A stretch of DNA of 43,419 nucleotides, taken from positions 1-43,419 of the forward strand of contig CACBRW010000007.1 of NCBI GenBank assembly GCA_902541745.1, written 5' to 3'. A program made the position numbers and the translations under genes. The notes under the pieces were generated by a model. That model worked only from the letters and a program-made list of their open reading frames with translations. It made no database searches and had not been told where the DNA came from. This document shows, one piece after another, positions 32,773 to 40,563 of this stretch (position 1 is the stretch's first letter; every line of letters starts with the position of its first letter). This stretch comes from an uncultured Pelagibacteraceae bacterium. Its GTDB lineage: Bacteria > Pseudomonadota > Alphaproteobacteria > Pelagibacterales > Pelagibacteraceae.

Positions 32773-33062
32773 TAATTGAGTAACCTTTTTGGAACCTTCC
32801 CCATCATAATTTCCTTCATATCAGAAAATTCATTGGCAACATGATTTTGAACTGTTTTTATAAAAGAATTAATTGTTTTTTTATCAAAACCTAAATTTTT
32901 AAGAATATCTTTAGCCTCTTTTTCATTTTCAGTTGAAATATAGTGCTCGGCTATAGATAAATATCTAAAGAAAACTTCTTTTTGATTTTCTGTTTTAAGT
33001 TCAGATAGTTTCAACTCCATTAAGTAACTTTTATCCATGATTTGGTAAATATCTTTAGGCAA
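32772..33062 (-). CDS. Hypothetical protein (96 aa)
   Basis: Collinear ORF overlapping the vsr 3' end (33055-33062). Confidence 0.6.
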   Translation of the reverse strand: MPKDIYQIMDKSYLMELKLSELKTENQKEVFFRYLSIAEHYISTENEKEAKDILKNLGFDKKTINSFIKTVQNHVANEFSDMKEIMMGKVPKRLLN

Positions 33063-33429
33063 TGATTAGACGTTCCAGAGTGTTAAAAGTTTTATCGATA
33101 TTCTTTCTTTTTAAAGTACACTCCCATACATCAATTACTTTCCAGCCTAATTTAATTAATTTACTTTTATTCAAAAAGTCTCTTTTCTTATTAAGCTCCA
33201 ATCTTTCTATCCAATATTGAGTTTTAGTTTTTGGTACATTGCTATGAGCGCAGCCATGATAATGCCAATAGCAACCGTGGACATTTAAAATTGTTTTATG
33301 TTTATGAAGAACAATATCTGGTTTACCAGGAAGTTTTTTTACATGAATTCTAAATCTGTATCCGTTCTCATATAGTTTAGATCTTATTAATTTTTCTGGT
33401 TTTGTATTTTTAGACTTTGATAATGCCAT
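33055..33429 (-). CDS. vsr: Very short patch repair (Vsr)-like endonuclease
   Basis: SKNTKPEKLIRSKLYENGYRFRIHVKKLPGKPDIVL, VHGCYWHYHGC, NKKRD, LGWKVIDVWEC: Vsr motifs complete. Confidence 0.92.
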   Translation of the reverse strand: MALSKSKNTKPEKLIRSKLYENGYRFRIHVKKLPGKPDIVLHKHKTILNVHGCYWHYHGCAHSNVPKTKTQYWIERLELNKKRDFLNKSKLIKLGWKVIDVWECTLKRKNIDKTFNTLERLIIA

Positions 33430-33446
33430 ATTTAAAATTTCTTAAT

Positions 33447-34637
33447 TCATTTAATTAAATTCAGATTGTTTTTTTCACTTATTACTTTTACTACAGTACT
33501 TAAATCGTTAAAATTTTTCTTATCTTCATATCTTCTAAAAACTTCTTGATCTAAATTTGAAAAATGGTCATCTTGAAATTTCTCATTTGATATTGATTTA
33601 TCTAAAGCTGCAAAATTTCTAAGTTTTCTCCATACTCCTGTGGGATTTCTAAAATTATCATTAGGATCAAAATTTTCTCCATGTTCATTTTTAAGTAATT
33701 TGATTGCTGAACTAATGGAACTATGGACTTCTCCAACCTCACCCAATATTTCTTCTTTGTCCTCTTTATGATAAAACCACAAACAAATAGATAATTCATT
33801 TCTTGTCCAAGGAGGATTTTTTTTCTTTTCACTTTTATTACCTGATCTAGCATCAATATCTTTCCAAATACCAAATTCATCCTTTATTTCAGAATTTATT
33901 TCTGAAGGACTCAGATCCCAAACATCTTTATTTTTAGAAAGTATTAAAATATCTTTATATAATCTTGGATAAAGAACTCCTTTTTGATTATATTCAGTAC
34001 CATTATCATCTTTTATTTTTCGATGATTATCTGCTCCTTTTCTTTGCTTTCCAGCTACTGGATCAAAATATAAATCATAGCAAAGTTGAACTACGCTTGG
34101 GTTTTTCCATAAATCCATTCTTGAAATGAATTGTTCACACATATTTGATCCCTGATGTGTTGGAGTAGATAAGCAAAATTTTAAGCTTTCAACTTGTGTC
34201 GGGTTTGTTGCGACTAGTATCCAAGGAGTCCTTATTAAATGTCTTTTCCCTTGAAAAAATCTTTTTTTGTAAATAAATCTAACTATTTCCGTTGCTCTAC
34301 CACTAAATACATTTTTTATGTAAAAAGCAGTTAGCCAATTCCATAAATTTACATCATTATTAATTTTTGCAAAATCACATTTGGAAAGTTTATTAAATAG
34401 ATACACCCCAAGCTCATGCCTGTCCTTAAAACTTTTTTGCTCTATCTCATCTGCTTGTTCAACTGTCTCTACTTTCGATACATTTTTAGATAACTCAATA
34501 ATTTGTTTTAATAATTTTTGAACTTTCGTGCTTTCTAACTTATTTTTTTTTCCAACAGAACAAAGTTCTTCAATCTTATTTTCAAATTCCTCATTACCTG
34601 TCTTGTTAAATCTCTTAATTTTAATCATTTTTTCCAC
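33447..34637 (-). CDS. DUF6339-like protein with a C-terminal McrA-associated-like region
   Basis: LWNWLTAFYI...RHLIRTPW...NPSVVQLCYDLYFDPVAGKQRKGA resembles DUF6339; C-terminal WTRNELSICLWFY...FRNPTGVWRKLRNFAALD resembles the region preceding HNH in McrA-like endonucleases; recognised from memory only. Confidence 0.6.
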   Translation of the reverse strand: MEKMIKIKRFNKTGNEEFENKIEELCSVGKKNKLESTKVQKLLKQIIELSKNVSKVETVEQADEIEQKSFKDRHELGVYLFNKLSKCDFAKINNDVNLWNWLTAFYIKNVFSGRATEIVRFIYKKRFFQGKRHLIRTPWILVATNPTQVESLKFCLSTPTHQGSNMCEQFISRMDLWKNPSVVQLCYDLYFDPVAGKQRKGADNHRKIKDDNGTEYNQKGVLYPRLYKDILILSKNKDVWDLSPSEINSEIKDEFGIWKDIDARSGNKSEKKKNPPWTRNELSICLWFYHKEDKEEILGEVGEVHSSISSAIKLLKNEHGENFDPNDNFRNPTGVWRKLRNFAALDKSISNEKFQDDHFSNLDQEVFRRYEDKKNFNDLSTVVKVISEKNNLNLIK

Positions 34638-35422
34638 AATAGCTTTTTGTTTGGCTCTATGTCCTCATTTGGCATTATATCGATAAGTTTAAGATTTTTT
34701 TTATTTGGTTTTTCTGTAAATCTTGATACAGCATCATTTATCCATTTTTCACCTTCTGTAAAATTTTCATCTCCAGAATAAAAATCAGATTTTGATGGTG
34801 GTTTTCTTCCAACAAGTTCAGAAAAGTGTTTAACCCAATTTTTTTGATATTCACAATCTTGAAATTCATCTGGCATTAGTAAATATTTTGTTAGAACTTG
34901 ATTTATTGCTGCTGTGAAAATAAAAACTTTAAAAAAATTTGACTCCTTTAAAAGGACTTTAAGACCATAATTTTTTTTAAAATAAACAGTTGGGATTTCA
35001 TCAGGGCTTACCTCAATTTCAAAAATTCCATCCTGCTCCCTCTCTGCATATTTTAATAAAGTACTTCCTTGTTTAGGTTTAATTGGTTCTATTAAACATA
35101 AAATATTTTTATTTTTATCAACTATCTTAAAAGAAAAATTTAAACCATCTCTAGAAGTTTCCACATCTTTTATTTCACTCAAAGGATTTTCAACAGTCCC
35201 AAAATCAAAAGGGGTTGAAACAAAATTATCACCAGATGTAGAATAAAGTTGAATTCTGATCTTTGAGTCACCAGGAAAGTCTCTTTTTTTATCAAAGTTA
35301 AAAAATGGTTCAAACTTTATACCGTTGTCGGTATCATAAATTTTTATTTCAACCTCTGGATTATCACCACCAGTTCTTAAGAAATCTTTTCTTCCAGTAT
35401 AATTAAAAGTACTTACACCCAT
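34625..35422 (-). CDS. Hypothetical protein, 'FNYTGR' N-terminus, paraMORC-operon partner
   Basis: 265 aa ORF starting MGVSTFNYTGRKDF, 3 bp from the paraMORC stop and overlapping the next gene. Confidence 0.7.
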   Translation of the reverse strand: MGVSTFNYTGRKDFLRTGGDNPEVEIKIYDTDNGIKFEPFFNFDKKRDFPGDSKIRIQLYSTSGDNFVSTPFDFGTVENPLSEIKDVETSRDGLNFSFKIVDKNKNILCLIEPIKPKQGSTLLKYAEREQDGIFEIEVSPDEIPTVYFKKNYGLKVLLKESNFFKVFIFTAAINQVLTKYLLMPDEFQDCEYQKNWVKHFSELVGRKPPSKSDFYSGDENFTEGEKWINDAVSRFTEKPNKKNLKLIDIMPNEDIEPNKKLLWKK

Positions 35423-35425
35423 ATT

Positions 35426-37559
35426 CTAATTTTCAATTTTTCCTACCCATGGTCTAATAGTCAGGTCAGAGGGCACTCCCTTTTTTGAAGAAAGTTTATT
35501 TGTTATTAATTCATAATAAAAATCACTATTTTCAACTTTAAATGTAATTAAATTTCCTTCTTCCCCACCTTCATCTAAATCCTTTAGTCCTTTTTTTTCA
35601 ATATTAAACTTTGATCCTATATCCTTTTTAAAATGAAAATCATTTATAGGATCATAAAATTTTTTACTTCTCTTGCCGCCATATTTTTGAAGATCTTCAT
35701 AAATATGCAGCCTTACATTACAAGGATATAAATCTTTACAATTATTTAATAATCGTTTTTCTAATTTCTTTTTTTGTTTTTTTAGCCTATTTAAATCATC
35801 CTCTGTAATATCTTTTTCTTTTGCTTCATCATCTTTCAATTCTTTTTTCTCTTTCTTTTTCTTATCAATTTCAATTAATTTATTTATCTCATCAATATTT
35901 TTTTGAGTTTCCTTTTCAACATCTGATCCTGAAATTGCAAAGCCATATTTTTTATTTTTTTCTAATTTCCTAATTTCATAAATTTTTGGATCATCAAATA
36001 AATATTTTGGAATTTTAAATCTAGTTACTTTTCCGTTTCCATCAGTATCTGAAGAGCTTTCATCCTCATTCTCATCATCATCACCAAATCCAAACCAATC
36101 TTTTGTAGCATCAATACTTTTGGACTCAGCATCACTCTCTACAAGAGCGTTATGAAATGACTCAGATAAATTTTTAATAAGTCTAATTTCATTACTAGGC
36201 CTAACATAAATGTTTTTTTCTTTTAAAGTTGCTGCATCAAAAGTTTTATGATTTTCAGATTCTGATAGTCTGCAAAATTCTGCGGTTTCTTGATCATCTA
36301 TAATTGTCAATCCATGAACGTCTCTCTGATCAAATTTTCTTTCACCAGAAACAGGCATTAGCTGTCTAATTAAATCATCGCACCCATGATTTGACTCTGT
36401 TTTTTTAATAAAAAATTTCACTGATGCGTCAAAACTTGAATTATCTTGCTTTTCAATATTAAAAGTTGCTTTTACACCAATTAATTTTTCATTATCAAAA
36501 TCTTTAGAAAGTCTATCTAATTCCTCTTTTGATATAAAATTTTTTTTAAATTTTGAAGAATGCTCATCAATCTTTAAAATAAAAAAATCCTCATTATTAA
36601 AAGCACTTACATTGTTAAGAAAATCAAAATATTTCTTATATTTATTTAATTCTTCAGGTAAGTGTTTTTTGACAAAATCTATAATTTTTTCTCTGTTTAA
36701 AATTTGTCCATTAATCTCAAGTTCTATTTGATTGTTAAAAATTGCATATCTGTATCTATCAACAATATTTCTATACATTAATTTCCATGAACAAACTTCT
36801 TGGTTTGGAAATGGAACAATCATACTCAAACCTGGTTCATCAAATTCTCTAGTTAATTTTAAACCCTGATGTATCTCTTTAAGTTTATTTTCATCCATAA
36901 CAGGTGAAAAATAATCATTTTTCATTACACCAAATCTTGCGAATGGGTCTAAACTATTTCCATTTTTATCCTCATTTTTTCCTAATACTGACAAACCACA
37001 AAATATTTTTTTTCCTTTTTTTTTATCTGATGGCACAGAGTAAGAAAAAAATGTCTGAATATTAGATGAGTATGCAAAAGTTAATCTTCCAATTCCAACG
37101 CTGCCTCCTTTACCTTTTTCTTTATCACCTGAAAATATAGACCACCAGAAAGCATAAAAGTCATTTCTTTTATTATCTATTTTCCTTTTGTGAATATCTG
37201 GATCTCCTGTAATACCAGTTGTATTAAAATCCTCAAATAACAAACAAGGTACCTCTTTAATTTTTTTATTTAATATATCTTTATTTTCATTTTCTATTGC
37301 GTCTGATTTATCAATGAAATCTTTAAAATTTTCATCTACTAAATTTTCGTGAAAAAAGTCATAAGAAACTTTTACTAAAGAAATTTTGATTTTCGGTTTT
37401 TTTCCCTTCTTGAGAGTTATCACCTGTATTTTGAGTACCCTCTTCACCTAATGGAGTAGAATGTTCATCAAAAAAATTTTTTCTTATAGGAGGCAATGAT
37501 GGAGCTGTAATGTTTGGTCTGTAACTCTCTCGATGCCAATAAGGCAAATTTTTACTCAT
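35426..37559 (-). CDS. paraMORC-type GHKL ATPase, interrupted by an apparent +1 frameshift at 37397-37403
   Basis: LLFEDFNTTGITGDPD (D-x-G-like motif), WWSIFSGDKEKGKGGSVGIGRLTFAYSSNIQTFFSYSV (glycine-rich ATP lid), DEPGLSMIVPFP; N-terminus MSKNLPYWHRESYRPNIT joins through NSQEGKKPKIKISLVKVSYDFF on removing one coding-strand A. Confidence 0.75.
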
Positions 37560-37830
37560 AATTTTTCAACTCTCTTTTTATAACCTTGATTTCATTTAAG
37601 CATTTGCTTAAAATAAATCTGCTTTTTAAAACTTTGATAAATTTTAGTGTATTAGTTGGTAAATTAAGTATTTTGTTTAATAAAAATAATATTTTATTAT
37701 TTTTATAAAACTCTAATTCTGTTTTTTTTGTAAATTCAACACTCTGTAAATATATTGTATAATCCTTTGCAAATTCTTGAGCGTATTGCAATCTATCCTG
37801 CAAACAAGAATGGAAATAATTTTTTTTCAA
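37552..37830 (-). CDS. Small hypothetical protein (92 aa)
   Basis: TTG start preceded by AGGA; stop overlaps the paraMORC start (37552-37559), consistent with translational coupling. Confidence 0.6.
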   Translation of the reverse strand: MKKNYFHSCLQDRLQYAQEFAKDYTIYLQSVEFTKKTELEFYKNNKILFLLNKILNLPTNTLKFIKVLKSRFILSKCLNEIKVIKRELKNYE

Positions 37831-37849
37831 TCAAATTCCTTTATAGTTA

Positions 37850-38060
37850 TTTTTTAACGCGTACAAGCTACATAGAAAGAAAGAAAGGTGTAGCTTTGCA
37901 CGCATTAAAATTTGCACAGTTAACTTGCTAATTGCAACTTTTGAACTTAAGCATAAGACAAAACCAGGATGCACTCTGGTGAGAGGTTTACTATAAGTTC
38001 TAACGATAGAGTTGCATACCGTGTATGACAACCTCCTCTTTATAACGTGCATCAATTCCA
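37850..38060. ncRNA. Candidate structured RNA element within the paraMORC operon
   Basis: Higher GC (about 38% by hand count over 37861-38040) and several complementary stems: 37859-37872/37889-37903, 37968-37974/38047-38053, 37981-37986/38032-38038, 38011-38019/38023-38032. Confidence 0.45.
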
Positions 38061-38072
38061 TAATTCGCATAA

Positions 38073-38420
38073 TTAAAAGTATTTTTTTTCCCTATCTACT
38101 TTTGTAAAAGCATGCCTCAAATTACTTAAAGCATCCTGTAAATTTTTTATGATAACTTTGGCCTCCTCATCTGAATACTCATAGCTATTTTTATTAGCCA
38201 TGTTCTCACACAGTCCAATTGCTTCAATAGCTCTTTTAAGCCTTTTTTCCCTGTATTTGATAAATCTCTCTCTTCGGGTTAGCTTTTTTTCTTTATCCTC
38301 TTCTGACATTTTTTTTCCTTTCTTTTCTATTTTGTCTAAAGCGTTCAATTCTCTTGTTATTTCCCATAAATTGAGGTTTTTTCTCTCAAAAATACCAATA
38401 TAACTACCTAAACTATCCAT
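38073..38420 (-). CDS. Small charged helical hypothetical protein (115 aa), head of the paraMORC operon
   Basis: ORF with coding-like Lys/Glu-rich composition; divergent from the methyltransferase. Confidence 0.6.
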   Translation of the reverse strand: MDSLGSYIGIFERKNLNLWEITRELNALDKIEKKGKKMSEEDKEKKLTRRERFIKYREKRLKRAIEAIGLCENMANKNSYEYSDEEAKVIIKNLQDALSNLRHAFTKVDREKKYF

Positions 38421-38435
38421 AAACCTCTATATAAT

Positions 38436-38526
38436 ACAACATTATTGTTTTGTCTAGTGTTATTTTTAAATTATTTGTATATTTTTGTTCTGTGTAATAC
38501 ATTTTGCTTTTATTACACAACATTAT
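38436..38526. promoter_or_regulatory. Divergent intergenic region with perfect inverted repeat and direct repeats
   Basis: TGTGTAATA (38491-38499) and TATTACACA (38511-38519) are perfect reverse complements; ACAACATTAT occurs at 38436-38445 and 38517-38526. Confidence 0.5.
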
Positions 38527-38544
38527 GGCTATATTGTGAGTTGT

Positions 38545-39741
38545 ATGAAAAAAAAAATAGCTGAATTATTCTGTGGTGCTGGAGGTTTTGCTGAAGGAGC
38601 CAAAGAAGCAGGATTTAAACATGTATGGGGTGTCGACAATCATCAGGACTCTTGTAAATCATTTGAAGATAACCAGGGATGCGAGTCTTATTGTGAAGAT
38701 ATTGAAAATTTTACTAAACCTTCGAGACTAAAGAAAATTAGAGAAAATCATGGAGATATAGATGGTCTATTATTTGGTTTTCCATGCAATGATTTTAGTT
38801 TGGTTGGAAAAAATCAAAAAATGGAAGGTAAATTTGGAGGGCTTTACAAGTATGCATGCAAAGTTCTTAACTTTTTTGAACCAGAATTTTTTGTTGCTGA
38901 AAATGTTACAGCTCTTGGAAAAAAATTAAAATTTAATTCATCTGAACAATTACTTGTAAAAGATATTTTTGATAAAGAAAAGTTACAAAATCAAAATTAT
39001 CAGAATTTTAAAAAAATAATGGGAGATCTGGCAAATTGTACTGAAAATGGTTATCGAATTTATGCAGATAATTATAAATTTGAGGAATATGGTGTTCCTC
39101 AAACTAGACACAGAATTATATTAGTTGGATTTAGAGAAGATTATTTTATCAAAAACAAAATAAATTTTGAAAAACCAAAAAAAATTGAGGGTGACTTTGT
39201 AACCTGTAAAAAAGCTTTAGACAAAATACCAAAATGGGCAACACACCAGGAAAAAACCAAACATGATGATAAAGTAATCAGACGTTTACAAAAAACAGCT
39301 GAAGGCAAAAACGTTTGGGATTTAGGAAATGATGAAGACGGATTACCAGGTGTCAAAAAAGCAAGAATGAGTCATATTTACAAAAGATTAGATAGTTCAA
39401 AACCTGCTTATACAGTAACTGGAAGTGGTGGTGGCGGAACCCATGTTTATCATTATAAAGAAGACAGAGCTTTAACAAATAGAGAAAGAGCAAGATTACA
39501 AACTTTTCCTGATAAATATAATTTTTTTGGTGGTAAAGAGTCTGTTAGAAGACAAATCGGAATGGCAGTTCCAGTGCTGGGAGCAGAAAAAATAATGAAA
39601 GCTGTAAAAAAATCTTTGAAAAAATCAAAAAAACAAATTTCTTTTCATCACGATTGGATGATTAAAGGAAAAGGGAAGGATTTATATTTTACTGGAAAAG
39701 AAGATTTAAGTCCTCAGATGAGTTTTGATTTTAATAATTAA
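38545..39741 (+). CDS. DNA (cytosine-5-)-methyltransferase
   Basis: IAELFCGAGGFAEGAKEAGF (motif I), FGFPCNDFSLVGKNQ (motif IV), VAENV (VI), YGVPQTRHRIILVG (VIII), RERARLQTFPDKYNFFG...RQIGMAVPV (IX/X). Confidence 0.95.
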   Translation: MKKKIAELFCGAGGFAEGAKEAGFKHVWGVDNHQDSCKSFEDNQGCESYCEDIENFTKPSRLKKIRENHGDIDGLLFGFPCNDFSLVGKNQKMEGKFGGLYKYACKVLNFFEPEFFVAENVTALGKKLKFNSSEQLLVKDIFDKEKLQNQNYQNFKKIMGDLANCTENGYRIYADNYKFEEYGVPQTRHRIILVGFREDYFIKNKINFEKPKKIEGDFVTCKKALDKIPKWATHQEKTKHDDKVIRRLQKTAEGKNVWDLGNDEDGLPGVKKARMSHIYKRLDSSKPAYTVTGSGGGGTHVYHYKEDRALTNRERARLQTFPDKYNFFGGKESVRRQIGMAVPVLGAEKIMKAVKKSLKKSKKQISFHHDWMIKGKGKDLYFTGKEDLSPQMSFDFNN

Positions 39742-39756
39742 ATGATAAGATAATAA

Positions 39757-39888
39757 ATGGAATTAATTTTTATATTAAAAATTTTATTTGTTATAGGTGC
39801 TCTTATTGCGCTTTATGCTGTGATAAGAAATCTTGATATTATCAAAATTATATTAATTTATTGGAAAGACTTAATTTTTAGAAAGTAA
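39757..39888 (+). CDS. Small membrane protein (43 aa), convergent with hisG
   Basis: ATG...TAA: MELIFILKILFVIGALIALYAVIRNLDIIKIILIYWKDLIFRK; one hydrophobic segment. Confidence 0.45.
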   Translation: MELIFILKILFVIGALIALYAVIRNLDIIKIILIYWKDLIFRK

Positions 39889-40563
39889 TTTTACTATTTT
39901 TTTAAGACCCATTTTATTATTGGATGACTTAGAAATCATCATGCAGGCCTCTGATCTTAATATTTCTCCATCCTTCAAAATACGTAGATTGTTTGCTTTT
40001 AACGTTTCTCCGGTAGAAGTGATATCTGTAATTATTTCCGATGAGCCGGTAAAAGGATAAGCTTCAGTTGCACCCAAACTATCAATTAATTTGAATTGAG
40101 TAACGCCCTTTGAAAACAAAAATTCCCTTGTTAAGTTTGGATATTTTGTTGCTACTCTTAATCTTTTCTTTTTCTTATCTTTAAATTCAAATGCAATTTC
40201 CTCTAAATCTGCAACTGTTTGTACATCTATCCATGGATCAGGAATTGCAACTACTAATGTGGCCTTCCCAAAATTATATCTTTTAAACACATTGACTTTC
40301 TTTTGAGTGTTAATTTCACTTTCCTTTAATAAATCAAAGCCAGAAAAACCTATGTCTAAAGATCCGTCTCCAAGTCTTTCTATGATCTCTCTTGCATGAA
40401 GATATAAAATCTTAATATTTTTAAATTGTTTTATTGATCCTAAAAGGTCTCTCTCTCCTCTTTCAGAAATGAGATTTAATTTATTTTTTTTAAAAATATT
40501 TAAAACATCTTTTCTAAGTCTACCTTTGCTTGGAATTCCAATATTTAAAATATTTTTTGTCAT
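39871..40563 (-). CDS. hisG: ATP phosphoribosyltransferase catalytic subunit (short form)
   Basis: LNIGIPSKGRLRKDVLNIFKK, GDGSLDIGFSGFDLL, SLGATEAYPFTGSSEIITDITSTGETLKANNL. Confidence 0.93.
   Translation of the reverse strand: MTKNILNIGIPSKGRLRKDVLNIFKKNKLNLISERGERDLLGSIKQFKNIKILYLHAREIIERLGDGSLDIGFSGFDLLKESEINTQKKVNVFKRYNFGKATLVVAIPDPWIDVQTVADLEEIAFEFKDKKKKRLRVATKYPNLTREFLFSKGVTQFKLIDSLGATEAYPFTGSSEIITDITSTGETLKANNLRILKDGEILRSEACMMISKSSNNKMGLKKIVKLLSKN

Noticed and set aside
35426-37559. GHKL ORF as MutL, HtpG or gyrase B
   Set aside because: Lacks MutL/Hsp90/GyrB signature motifs; the EDFNTTGITGDP and GKGGSVGIG motif context fits paraMORC-type proteins better
37859-37903. Strong hairpin as a simple Rho-independent terminator
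   Set aside because: No clean T-run follows it on either strand, and it is accompanied by further long-range stems
37831-38070. 79-aa minus ORF MRIMELMHVIKRRLSYTVCNS...
   Set aside because: Composition (Cys, Arg, Leu rich, few Lys/Glu) is atypical of neighbouring genes, and it covers the candidate structured RNA; treated as non-coding
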